From Silicimonas sp. (GTDB taxonomy: Bacteria; Pseudomonadota; Alphaproteobacteria; Rhodobacterales; Rhodobacteraceae): a stretch of 64,000 bases of DNA. This document shows, in pieces, positions 46,154 to 54,661 of this stretch (position 1 is the stretch's first letter; every line of letters starts with the position of its first letter). The DNA lies in contig JAJEFO010000104.1 in assembly GCA_022820365.1 (NCBI GenBank), positions 17,976-81,975 on the forward strand, given 5' to 3'. Below the pieces are notes generated by a model. The model was not told where the DNA came from. It did no database searches and was given only the letters and a program-made list of their open reading frames with translations. Position numbers and translations under genes: made by a program.

Positions 46154-46770
46154 TGGAGCAAGTCAAGTTCACGGCCATGATAGATGGCGACAAGGAAGAT
46201 TACGAATTCCTGTCGGTGCATGAGGTTGAATACGCCAAGGGCACAGCAGATCGGCTTCTTAAGGCTCTTGTGCAGCTGGACGAGAGCCTGTCCGGCTATC
46301 AGGTCACGCGGCTCGGACATTCGCTGCAGACCGCGACGAGGGCCTGGCGCGACGGTGGCGACACGGACTGGGTGGTTTCCGCCCTCCTGCACGATGTGGG
46401 CGACATTTTTGCGCCCTACAATCACGACGAGTACGCGGCAGCGATACTTAAGCCTTTCGTGCGCGAGCAGTGCACTTGGGTGGTCAAGACGCATGGTGAC
46501 TTCCAGCTCCTGTATTTTGGCGAGCATGTCGGGGCGGATCCCATGAAGCGCGACAGGCACAAGGGTCACGTCTATTACGACGATTGCGCAGAGTTCTGCG
46601 AGCGCTGGGACCAGTCAAGCTTTGACCCTGACTACGACACGAAGCCGCTGTCGTTCTTCGAGCCGATGGTGCACGAGGTGTTTGGCCGGGAAGCCTACGA
46701 CACGGCGGTCCTGCGACAGGGCGAGCGCGAACCGCTGGTACATTCGGAGCGGGCGGCACTGAGAATTTGA
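46153..46770 (+). CDS. HD-domain protein paired with the PhyH oxygenase
   Basis: 205 residues. HD motif residues are H56 (RLGHSLQTA), H80-D81 (LLHDVGD) and later His in KTHGDF and FGEHVG. HSLQTATRAWRDGGD resembles the PhnZ/TmpB/MIOX-type diiron HD oxygenases, but the Glu that PhnZ places 7 residues before the first His is Tyr here, so C-P cleavage is not established. It may be an oxygenase or a phosphohydrolase. Confidence 0.82.
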   Translation: MEQVKFTAMIDGDKEDYEFLSVHEVEYAKGTADRLLKALVQLDESLSGYQVTRLGHSLQTATRAWRDGGDTDWVVSALLHDVGDIFAPYNHDEYAAAILKPFVREQCTWVVKTHGDFQLLYFGEHVGADPMKRDRHKGHVYYDDCAEFCERWDQSSFDPDYDTKPLSFFEPMVHEVFGREAYDTAVLRQGEREPLVHSERAALRI

Positions 46771-46873
46771 GGACGATTGCATCGTGCAGGACAGGCTTGA
46801 CAGTGGAAAGGCGCTTCCGGCTGTGACTGGTCGGGAGGCGCGCCGTCGGAGCGGGGCTCAGCCAGCTCCAGGT

Positions 46874-46891
46874 ACCCGTATTGAGACGGGT
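46874..46891. terminator. Short stem-loop between convergent HD gene and lipB
   Basis: ACCCGT and ACGGGT form a 6-bp stem around a 6-base loop, followed by TTT on the + strand. The placement is right for a convergent terminator, but the stem is short. Confidence 0.35.
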
Positions 46892-46903
46892 TTGCGCCGG
46901 TTA

Positions 46904-47566
46904 TCAGGCTTGGCCTAGTGCGCCGAATGCCTGACTGAACGTTTTTTTCAGCGCGACATCCACGTCCGCCAAGGTCACGGGCAAGCCGAGGTCGACAAGC
47001 GAGGTCACGCCGTAGCCAGAGACGCCGCAAGGCACGATGCCGTCAAAGTGAGACAGGTCTGGATCCACGTTGATTGAAATGCCGTGGAAGGAGATCCACT
47101 TCCGCAATCGAATCCCGAGTGCCGCGATCTTGTCCTCTCTGGGCGTGCCGTCCGCGAGAGGGGGCTTTTCCGGTCTTGCCACCCACACGCCGACACGGCC
47201 CTCCCGGCGTTCTCCGGTGACGTTGAACTCGGCCAGCGTGGCGATGATCCACTCCTCCAGGTCGCGAACGAATTTCCGCACGTCCCGGCCGCGGGCTGCC
47301 ACGTCCAGCATCACGTAGGCAACCCTTTGGCCGGGCCCATGATAGGTATACTGGCCGCCGCGCTTGCTTTGATGAACCGGGAAGCGAACTGGGTCCTTCA
47401 GGTCGGCGTCGTTGGCGGAAGTGCCCGCAGTATAGAGCGGGGGATGCTCAAGAAGCCAGATTGCCTCGTGCGCTCCGCCCGCGCGGATACGGGACGCGCG
47501 CTTCTCCATGAAAGCGACCGCCTCCAGGTAGTCTTGCAATTCGTCCGACTGAATCCACTCAACCAT
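46904..47566 (-). CDS. lipB: Octanoyltransferase
   Basis: 220 residues. The family signature [20 protein letters not shown] and the catalytic Cys in [13 protein letters not shown], with the preceding Lys in [23 protein letters not shown], are intact. Transfers octanoyl groups from ACP to lipoyl domains in lipoate synthesis. Housekeeping. Confidence 0.96.
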   Translation of the reverse strand: MVEWIQSDELQDYLEAVAFMEKRASRIRAGGAHEAIWLLEHPPLYTAGTSANDADLKDPVRFPVHQSKRGGQYTYHGPGQRVAYVMLDVAARGRDVRKFVRDLEEWIIATLAEFNVTGERREGRVGVWVARPEKPPLADGTPREDKIAALGIRLRKWISFHGISINVDPDLSHFDGIVPCGVSGYGVTSLVDLGLPVTLADVDVALKKTFSQAFGALGQA

Positions 47567-47832
47567 TGTGCCAGCTCCGACAACAAGTCGGCTTCAATCA
47601 TTGCGCGAGTGCCGCCGACAATGCCTGTCAAGTGCACGTGTAACCAATGGGCTCGTCAATGCCAACGCCGGGATCCGGGCGCATATGGCAAGAGCAAGGG
47701 TGCCGGCGATCGTCGCAGCAATTGGCCGACTTGGCCCGCCGGGCATTTGGCGGTCGTATCCTTTTTTGGCTGTTCGCCTCTTCACAAGTCCGCAATCGCT
47801 CGCTAAGAGGCGAAAGTTCCAAGCCGGTGCGT

Positions 47833-47919
47833 GCGGTCGTGGCGGAATTGGTAGACGCGCAGCGTTGAGGTCGCTGTGGGGTAACACCCGTGGAAGTTCG
47901 AGTCTTCTCGACCGCACCA
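47833..47919 (+). tRNA. tRNA-Leu (anticodon GAG)
   Basis: Acceptor stem GCGGTCG pairs with CGACCGC, followed by discriminator A and an encoded CCA. The anticodon stem CAGCG/CGCTG encloses loop TTGAGGT, giving anticodon GAG at 47867-47869 (codon CUC). A long variable arm (GGGGTAACACCCG) is present, as in class II tRNA-Leu, and the T-arm loop reads GTTCGAGTC. Confidence 0.95.
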
Positions 47920-48146
47920 TTTCCAGCTGACTACAACAGAGCTGGTGTGGCTGGCATGCCGTTCGGAAAATTCTCCTTCATTTGTCGCTTTCGTTCCCCT
48001 GTCAGGAGATGCGGATTCCTTTGCTCAACCTGCCATGGGCATGGATGTAGTGATTTGAAGGGCGAATGTCGGCGCCAAGTCTCGGACCCAAAGCGTTGCA
48101 GCACCACAGCCAAAGGGATAGGCCCGTCGGCAGATCGGAGAGCGAA

Positions 48147-48686
48147 ATGGAACTTTCGACTGGGTGCAAGGGAAAGGAACAGGAAGTCATCGACTTGCTC
48201 GCCGCGACCTTTGCCGCGTCGGAGGGCGCTGAGGAGGGCGCGCTGATCGGTGACCTTACGCGCAACTTGCTGGTCACGACAGCGGATGCCGATATCCATG
48301 TCTTCACTGCACTTGAGGAGCGGGCTCTGATCGGGGCAATCATCTTTTCCCGACTGACCTACGATCAGGATGACCGAACCGTCTTTCTGCTGGGCCCCGT
48401 AGGAGTAGCGACCTACCGCCAAAGCGCAGGGATCGGGCAAAAGTTGCTGGCCCACGGCATCGCGGCCCTGCGGAAGAATGGCGTTGACGTTGCTGTCACC
48501 TATGGCGATCCAAATTACTATTCCAAGGTAGGATTTCGACCCATCACCGAGAAATTCGCTCGGGCACCGTTCAAACTCAAATATCCGAAGGGCTGGCTCG
48601 GCCAATCCTTGACCGATGGGCAGATGACGCCGCTGAACGGTCCATCCCGCTGTGTCGAGGCGTTCGATAGCCCGGACTATTGGTGA
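48147..48686 (+). CDS. GNAT-family N-acetyltransferase
   Basis: 179 residues, YhbS-like GNAT fold. The acetyl-CoA-binding part is LGPVGVATYRQSAGIGQKLLAHGIAALR (about 96-123), followed by VTYGDPNYYSKVGFRP. The ATG at 48147 has GGAG upstream. Substrate unknown. Confidence 0.85.
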   Translation: MELSTGCKGKEQEVIDLLAATFAASEGAEEGALIGDLTRNLLVTTADADIHVFTALEERALIGAIIFSRLTYDQDDRTVFLLGPVGVATYRQSAGIGQKLLAHGIAALRKNGVDVAVTYGDPNYYSKVGFRPITEKFARAPFKLKYPKGWLGQSLTDGQMTPLNGPSRCVEAFDSPDYW

Positions 48687-48855
48687 TGATCAGTGACCCA
48701 ATTCGTAGGGCGGGAGGGTCGAGAGACTCGCGTGTCGGATATGCAAGGCAACCCGTTCGACTCAAGCTACATGCACTTTTTGGTTTTGTTGGGCGAAAGC
48801 GAGCACTCGCAGCCTGATTGTTGGTTCTGTTTCTCTACTGAACTGCTGTCAGCAT

Positions 48856-49626
48856 TCAAATTGTGATGCCGCCGTCCACTGAGAGGATCTGGCCAGTGAT
48901 GTTGCGTGCGCCGTCGCTGCAAAGGAAGGCGACGGTGTCCGCGATTTCCTCAGGGGTCTGGGGACGTCCCATTGGCACAAGCATGTCGATGCGCCCTTGG
49001 AAAACTTCCTGAGCGTTCTTGCCTTGTGCACCGCCCGACGTCTTGGCCATGACCTCGCCGAGGTCCTCCCACAGTGGCGACCAAACGAAGCCGGGACATA
49101 TGGCGTTCACGGTTACACCGTACGATGCAAAGTGACGGGCGAGAACGCGAGTGAGTCCGTTGACCGCGCACTTTGAAACCGAATATGGCGGCATGAACGG
49201 GGCTGCGATCACACCGGCGATCGATGAGATGTTGACAATCCGGCCGCCGCCCCGTTCACGCATCTGTTCGTTGACCGCAGCAGCGGTATTGCGGATCGAC
49301 TTGACATTGATCGCGAAGGTGCGATCCCAGTCTTCTTCGCTGTTCCGGGTGAACGGCTGTCCGGGCGCGCAGACAACGCCTGCGTTGTTGATCAGAAAAT
49401 CGACATGCCCAATTTCGGTAAAGCAAGACTGGACTTGGTCATGGTTGGCCACATCGCACTGGGCAGCCATTCCGTTGCACGAGGCGGCGCTTTCCGAAGC
49501 GACCTCCATGTCAACGTCAAGGACATGAACCTTGGCACCCTGCTTGGAAAGGCCTTGCGCGATTGCGCGACCCAAGCCCTTGCCGCCGCCGGTGACAACC
49601 GCGATCTTGCCGGAAAAATCGAACAT
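48856..49626 (-). CDS. SDR-family dehydrogenase of the Rieske dioxygenase operon
   Basis: 256 residues. TGGGKGLG cofactor motif, NNAG, Ser in ISSIAG and the catalytic YSVSK. It overlaps the dioxygenase beta gene by one base (TGATG). By position it is a candidate cis-diol (or alcohol) dehydrogenase acting on the dioxygenase product. Confidence 0.88.
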   Translation of the reverse strand: MFDFSGKIAVVTGGGKGLGRAIAQGLSKQGAKVHVLDVDMEVASESAASCNGMAAQCDVANHDQVQSCFTEIGHVDFLINNAGVVCAPGQPFTRNSEEDWDRTFAINVKSIRNTAAAVNEQMRERGGGRIVNISSIAGVIAAPFMPPYSVSKCAVNGLTRVLARHFASYGVTVNAICPGFVWSPLWEDLGEVMAKTSGGAQGKNAQEVFQGRIDMLVPMGRPQTPEEIADTVAFLCSDGARNITGQILSVDGGITI

Positions 49627-50156
49627 CAGAAGAAAATGCCTAGCGACTTTTGGGTCAGCACAGCGTGGTCCAGAATGATGGTCCGGTCCACGATTTTCCA
49701 TCCGGTGATTGCGTCGGGACGCAGCTTGTCCAGGCGTGTGCCTGAGAAAATCTCCTGATCCGTTTCAAGATGCGAGCGATAGATCAGGAATTGCGAACGC
49801 ACGTTCACAAGGTCTCCTTCCACTTCGCCGATCTCGACATTCGAGATCAGATGATTGGTCCGCCCCGGTGGTGTTTCCGCCCAGGCTCGGCCCGTCGCCA
49901 GGCGGCGAACACGGTTTGACAGGCTCTCGTGATTGTCTTCGAAATGAGCAAGTTCGCCGCGTACTGTCAGTTCGCTGCCGACATCCCGTCCGATCTTGTT
50001 CGAAACTATCGGCATCCAGTAACGAACGTCTTCGGCCATCAGGCCGACCCATTTGTCGAACTCGAGTTCGTCCAGATATCGTGCTTCACGGGAATAGAAT
50101 TGGCTGACGGAAAACCAGGTTTCCATCTCGGATCGCGCGATGGCATCAAGGCTCAT
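49626..50156 (-). CDS. Ring-hydroxylating dioxygenase beta subunit
   Basis: 176 residues, scytalone dehydratase/NTF2-like fold; EARYLDELEFDKWVGLMAEDVRYWMPI and RTNHLISNVEI are typical. It has a structural role in the alpha3beta3 dioxygenase. The ATG at 50156 overlaps the alpha-subunit stop (ATGA). Confidence 0.9.
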   Translation of the reverse strand: MSLDAIARSEMETWFSVSQFYSREARYLDELEFDKWVGLMAEDVRYWMPIVSNKIGRDVGSELTVRGELAHFEDNHESLSNRVRRLATGRAWAETPPGRTNHLISNVEIGEVEGDLVNVRSQFLIYRSHLETDQEIFSGTRLDKLRPDAITGWKIVDRTIILDHAVLTQKSLGIFF

Positions 50157-51475
50157 GCGTTGGTTCCCGGCACTGCGGGGCCATTCCCATCCATCATGTG
50201 CGCCCACTGACCATAAAGACTGCGCTGGTTGATCTCGTTCTGGAATCCCGCGATTCTGCCTCGCATGTCCGGATGAATCGACTTTGGATCTTCTATCTCG
50301 TGGTTGATGCCCATCGAGAGGTTCTGCATCACCTGCCGCCCGACATAACCACGGCTCGACATTGTCGATTGCACCCAGTTGTCGACGTCGTCCTGTTCCC
50401 AGGTTCCCGACGTGCCATGTCGCTGGAGATCGTGAATGCGTACAAGATCGCGGTGCTCGGGGCTCGCCTTCTGGTCGACGAAGCACCACGACCAGCCTTC
50501 CGTTTCGCCCACGCCACGCGGGTGCCAGACCCGCATGTTGCCTGACTGCCAAAGCATCGAGAAATTCGGGAAGATCGAACAGTGCATCGGGCTCAGATGC
50601 ATGCCCCTGAGATCGCCCAGTCGGGCACGCGTCTCGGGGAAGCGTGCCTTCTCGTAGTCGAGGAACTCCGGCAGCGCCATTTCGTAGACCTGTTTTTCGT
50701 TCTCGGCCCAGCGTGCACCGAAGCCGTGGCCATTGCCGGCATTGATCTGGAAGCCCTCGTAACCGTAGCCCTTCTTCCGACGCGGCATTCCTTCGAACCC
50801 GCTCTCCCAGGCCGAGCCGTGGCTGACCGGCCCGTGGTAGCTATCGCCCGCGAAGTTGTCGACGGGGAACTTCCAGTTGCACTTGATGCGCCACTTGTGA
50901 ACGCCAGGCAGGAATTCAATGCCGCCTTCTCGGCGATCCAGAGCCATATCGAGGTACCAAGCCATGTCGCCAAGGTACTCGTCCAGTGCCGGTGCGTTCT
51001 TGTCGAAGGTTGCGAAGATCATGCCCTTGTAGTCATCGATGCGGGCCACCGGGATCAGGCCGTGGGCTTCCATGTCCAGTTCTTCGTGATAGACCTGCGT
51101 ATGGCCGGGAACGACTTTCAATTCGCCGTTGTTTCCATAGGTCCAACCATGGAAAGGGCACGTGAAAGTCCGCTGATTGCCGCTGTCGGCGCGACACACA
51201 CGGTTCCCGCGATGACGGCACATGTTGAGGAATGCACCGATCTTGCCGCCGGGTTGCCGCGTCACAATGACTGGATCTTCGCCCATGTAGGTCGCAATGA
51301 AGTCGTTTTCATTCGGCAGTTGAGACCTGTGCCCCAAAAACAGCCAGCATCTTGCGAAGATCTGCTTGAGTTCCCTTTGGTAGATGTCCGGGTCCGAAAA
51401 GATCGCTCGGTTGATCTCTCCCTTCTCAAGAGCGACCAAGTGATCGAAATGTGAACTCTTTCCTTGATCCAGCAT
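50153..51475 (-). CDS. Rieske ring-hydroxylating dioxygenase alpha subunit
   Basis: 440 residues. Rieske [2Fe-2S] ligands C86, H88 (MCRHRGNRVC) and C106, H109 (CPFHGWTYG). The mononuclear iron site has the bridging D212 and H215, H220 in GDSYHGPVSH. Catalyses dihydroxylation or monooxygenation of an aromatic or heteroaromatic substrate. No ferredoxin or reductase gene is nearby, so electrons must come from elsewhere. Confidence 0.93.
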   Translation of the reverse strand: MLDQGKSSHFDHLVALEKGEINRAIFSDPDIYQRELKQIFARCWLFLGHRSQLPNENDFIATYMGEDPVIVTRQPGGKIGAFLNMCRHRGNRVCRADSGNQRTFTCPFHGWTYGNNGELKVVPGHTQVYHEELDMEAHGLIPVARIDDYKGMIFATFDKNAPALDEYLGDMAWYLDMALDRREGGIEFLPGVHKWRIKCNWKFPVDNFAGDSYHGPVSHGSAWESGFEGMPRRKKGYGYEGFQINAGNGHGFGARWAENEKQVYEMALPEFLDYEKARFPETRARLGDLRGMHLSPMHCSIFPNFSMLWQSGNMRVWHPRGVGETEGWSWCFVDQKASPEHRDLVRIHDLQRHGTSGTWEQDDVDNWVQSTMSSRGYVGRQVMQNLSMGINHEIEDPKSIHPDMRGRIAGFQNEINQRSLYGQWAHMMDGNGPAVPGTNA

Positions 51476-51608
51476 TAGCGCTCCCTCCTTCCCGTGACGT
51501 AGTCAAGCAAACGTTGCCTGACCGATGGATGAGAAATACAAGCTTTGGTCGGCAAATCAAAACGAGTATCGTGCGCGCAGCTGGGCCAAATCGAGGCAGT
51601 TGTTGCGA

Positions 51609-51692
51609 TCATGGAAGCTGGCAGGTCTCAAAGGGCTGCTGCCCCAATGCTGCCGCCTTCAGCACGCCGCGACGGTTCATTGAATGTGTCAT
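51609..51692 (-). pseudogene. Truncated Tat signal-peptide gene remnant upstream of the dioxygenase
   Basis: An excellent ribosome site (GGGGAGG, 7 bases upstream) and an ATG at 51692 begin a frame reading MTHSMNRRGVLKAAALG, a typical Tat leader (twin Arg plus hydrophobic run). After ten more residues it stops at 51609-51611. The rest of a Tat-exported protein, such as a binding protein, appears to have been deleted; the other frames downstream show no continuation. A short leader peptide is the alternative. Confidence 0.55.
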
Positions 51693-52102
51693 TGGTCGAC
51701 CTCCCCTGAATTTATTGACTTTTCCCTGCGCCGAATATCCGAGTTGCCCGTGCCAAAAGAAATCGCTGTGTCCGGCCTCGACGTGTCAATCTAAGCAGTT
51801 GCAGCAGATGTCGCACAACGCCACTTCGAACCCGTGGCCCTTTGAGTCGCATTCCGGAGCAAAGGCACGCGTTTTCGGAACGAACCAGTCAATTTCTTGC
51901 GCTGCCTCGGCCCAGAATCTTTCGGGTCTGTCTGGCAGGCCGCATAGGTTTCGGCGTGTCGGGACATGCGTCGTTTCTCAGCAAGTGTAGTTCAGCCTGG
52001 GGCGACCAACATCAGCATGAATGGCTTCCGCGGTAATGTCGCAGGATCTCTTCGGGTACGGAGTGGCCATGGCATCGCTGACTTTGACACCAATCCGAAC
52101 AG
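51693..52102. other. Gap upstream of the Tat remnant; no gene recognised
   Basis: This 410-bp stretch precedes the minus-strand Tat remnant and dioxygenase operon, and follows the end of the oxidase gene. It should contain the dioxygenase promoter. I see no convincing coding sequence in either strand. Confidence 0.45.
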
Positions 52103-53380
52103 TTATCGCAGGCTCTTCCAAAGCTGGTTTGCCGTAAAGGCCAGATCGTAGACTCTTGCCGTGATCCTGGCGCGAGGTGCTTGGGACGGATCAGTCATGG
52201 GCAATGGCAGTTCTGCCGGGTCCATGCCCGTCAGGAGATCGGCAATCGCGCTCCCGAAGAGCGTGCCCGTGGTGATCCCCCTGCCATTGTAGCCGATGGC
52301 TGTCCAAAGCCGTGGCGCTAGTTGATGGACGCGGGGCAGGTGGTCCGGCGTCATCGCGATCTGACCATGCCATGCGTCGTCAAAGGAAACGCGTCCAAGT
52401 TCGGGGAACATGCGGGCAATCCGATTTCTGGCCCAACGTCGAGTGAGGCCCTTTGCCTTTGAGCCGATCACGCGGCCCATAGTGCCGACAAGCAGTCGGT
52501 CATGCGCGTCGCGCCGGACATTGAACATTATCGAACCCGTATCCCACACACCCTGGCGACCCCGCAGGATGTGACCCGCGCCCGGACCAAGCGGTTCCGT
52601 CGCGAATTGAAGGTAGTGAATCGTCGTGAAGACACTCTTTAGGCCAGGCCAAAGTTCGTCAGTGTAGGCGTTCGTGCCGAGAACCACGGCCTTGGCACGA
52701 ACGCCCCCCGCGCTGGTACGCACACGCCAAATCTCGCCCTCACGGCTCAACTCCTTGACGCGGACACCCGTGCTGATCCTTGCACCCGCTCCCGAGGCCG
52801 CGCGGGCAAGCCCGCGGCAATAGCCCATCGGATTGATTGTGCCGGCGCGACGATCGAGGAGTCCTCCGTGGAAAGCCGTTGTCCCTACCATCTCGGCGAC
52901 TTCGTCTCGATCAAGCAGATCAACCGGTTCGCCAAGGCGTTGCCATTCCACGTGGCGATCCTTCAGATCGTCCCAGCCCGAGGGTCCGTGCGCCGCGTGA
53001 ATAGTTCCGGTCTTGGTCACCTCGCAGCGGACTTGATGCCTTTCGATCAGATCGAATACAACGGACGGGCCATCACTGAACCGGCGGAGAAATCGATCTC
53101 CGTAGTCCGGACCTAGCTTCTCGCGCACCTTCGCGGGCGGAAGCCAGAGCGCTGCATTTACGAGACCCACGTTTCGACCCGATCCCCCGTACCCGATACG
53201 CCTTGCTTCCAGCACGTGCGCTGTTAGTCCCTTTTCAGCGCAGTGAAGCGCCGTGGAAAGACCCGTGAATCCTCCGCCGACGATGGCGACGTCGACAATC
53301 TGATCCGGTATGACTGCGGGTTCGATTTCACTCTCTTCGGACGTAACGTCCCAGAGGGACACGGGGGCAGAGCGATCCAT
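52103..53380 (-). CDS. DAO-family FAD-dependent oxidoreductase
   Basis: 425 residues. FAD motif VAIVGGGFTGLSTALHCAEKG, then GYGGSGRNVGLVNAALW and a C-terminal AIGYNGRGITTGTLFGSAIADLLTG, all typical of gamma-glutamylputrescine oxidase/D-amino-acid oxidase-like enzymes. The ATG at 53380 is chosen since the FAD domain starts soon after; an extension to 53467 is possible. Probably oxidises an amine or amino acid. Confidence 0.88.
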   Translation of the reverse strand: MDRSAPVSLWDVTSEESEIEPAVIPDQIVDVAIVGGGFTGLSTALHCAEKGLTAHVLEARRIGYGGSGRNVGLVNAALWLPPAKVREKLGPDYGDRFLRRFSDGPSVVFDLIERHQVRCEVTKTGTIHAAHGPSGWDDLKDRHVEWQRLGEPVDLLDRDEVAEMVGTTAFHGGLLDRRAGTINPMGYCRGLARAASGAGARISTGVRVKELSREGEIWRVRTSAGGVRAKAVVLGTNAYTDELWPGLKSVFTTIHYLQFATEPLGPGAGHILRGRQGVWDTGSIMFNVRRDAHDRLLVGTMGRVIGSKAKGLTRRWARNRIARMFPELGRVSFDDAWHGQIAMTPDHLPRVHQLAPRLWTAIGYNGRGITTGTLFGSAIADLLTGMDPAELPLPMTDPSQAPRARITARVYDLAFTANQLWKSLR

Positions 53381-53896
53381 CGCGGTCACCGGTGAACAGA
53401 TTGCGGGGCGCAGGCCGACATTGCGATCTATCCGTTCGCGTGTCAATATAATGAAATACCGTTCCAAATATCAGCACACATAACAGCCAACTTCGCGCCC
53501 AACCAGACGGGACAGCGGTCAAGATGGTTGTGTCAGGACGAACGGTGATCGAGAAAGTCAGGGTGCCGGACTTGACCGGGATGATCGTTGAACCGGGTGT
53601 CTTGATCGCAGACGCTCGAGACATTCGCGAAGGGCATCGCGTCGAACTCATTCCATGCAGCGTGCGAGCGCCTCGCGATATTATCGAGTTCCGGGTCGGT
53701 CTGGATCGTCCAGGCTGCCCGTACACTTCATTGGCCAATACGGGAAACTGCACGACTTTCATTGTGCGAATGGCCAGCATTGGACGGTGACCGCCGCCGC
53801 GCTGCAGGAATTGGATTTCGAGGCGACGCACCGAAAGGAAGGCTGTCTCGCTTGGGCAGGGCAGGGCGGTCCGGTCGCAAGACCCGAAGCCCGCAA
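53381..53896. other. 516-bp gap with a possible gene remnant
   Basis: No intact gene recognised. A minus-strand frame at 53533-53727 (64 codons, no start near its 5' end) reads like a protein C-terminus (DPELDNIARRSHAAWNEFDA and onward), and a plus-strand frame at 53524-53790 overlaps it. Neither could be assigned to a family. Decayed coding DNA is possible. Confidence 0.35.
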
Positions 53897-54661
53897 CTAA
53901 AGTCGCCTGAGGTTCTTTGACACGGTACTCGCGGCGTGCTGCACGAGCGCTCCAATCCGGTCGCTGTCACCCTCTCCCAAATTGATGTCGGGCACGGAAA
54001 CGCCCAGCGCCCCAGCCGTCTCGCCGTTAGGCAAGTGGATGGCCGCGCCAAAGCTCAGGACGTTTGGGCGAAACTCACCGGTATCGATGGCGTAGCCGCG
54101 CAGTTTGGTCGCGGCGACATCTTTGTCGAGCGCCGCGGCATCGGTGATTGTCCTGTCGGTAAACGGCTGAAGATTGGCTGCTACTTCATCCCTCAATAGC
54201 CGGTAGTCTTCCGCGAGGAGCGCCTTGCCGGTTCCGACACAGTAGATCGGCGCTGCACCGCCAATTGGGTTCCACGACCGAATTGGTTTCGTGCTTTCAA
54301 TCTTGTCGATATAGACAATATTCAACCCGTCTCGAACGGCCAGATAGATCGTTTCCTTCGTTTCTTCGGACAGGTAGAGCAACATCTGGGAAGCTGCAGC
54401 GCGCAGATTCAGGTTTTCCACCACCGAGCGCCCGACCTGCCAGGCTTTGAGCGTGGCCGCGTATCTTCTGTCCGGTTCGCGGCGGACATATCCGAGCGCG
54501 GTCAGGGTTTGCAGGAGTCGGAATGTATTGGACTTGGTCAGTCCCAGTTCGCGGGAGAGATCCGAAACACCGCTGCCCGACTTCATGCTGGATAGTTTCT
54601 CTAGAATTGCCAGGCCCTTGGAGAGGGTTGAATCGACACGCGGTTCGGGTTCCTTGCTCAT
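53897..54661 (-). CDS. IclR-family transcriptional regulator
   Basis: 254 residues. An N-terminal winged helix (GVSDLSRELGLTKSNTFRLLQTLTALGYVRREPDRRY) is followed by the IclR effector domain (ETIYLAVRDGLNIVYIDKIES, VGTGKALLA). The ATG at 54661 overlaps the stop of the BisC-like gene as ATGA, so regulator and enzyme are co-translated. Probable regulator of this region. Confidence 0.92.
   Translation of the reverse strand: MSKEPEPRVDSTLSKGLAILEKLSSMKSGSGVSDLSRELGLTKSNTFRLLQTLTALGYVRREPDRRYAATLKAWQVGRSVVENLNLRAAASQMLLYLSEETKETIYLAVRDGLNIVYIDKIESTKPIRSWNPIGGAAPIYCVGTGKALLAEDYRLLRDEVAANLQPFTDRTITDAAALDKDVAATKLRGYAIDTGEFRPNVLSFGAAIHLPNGETAGALGVSVPDINLGEGDSDRIGALVQHAASTVSKNLRRL

Noticed and set aside
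46153..46770. Naming the HD protein PhnZ
   Set aside because: The conserved Glu preceding the first iron-binding His in PhnZ is Tyr here, and no phosphonate genes are nearby.
53524..53790. 88-codon + strand gene
   Set aside because: No recognisable family, no ribosome site and overlaps a minus-strand remnant; left as unassigned gap.
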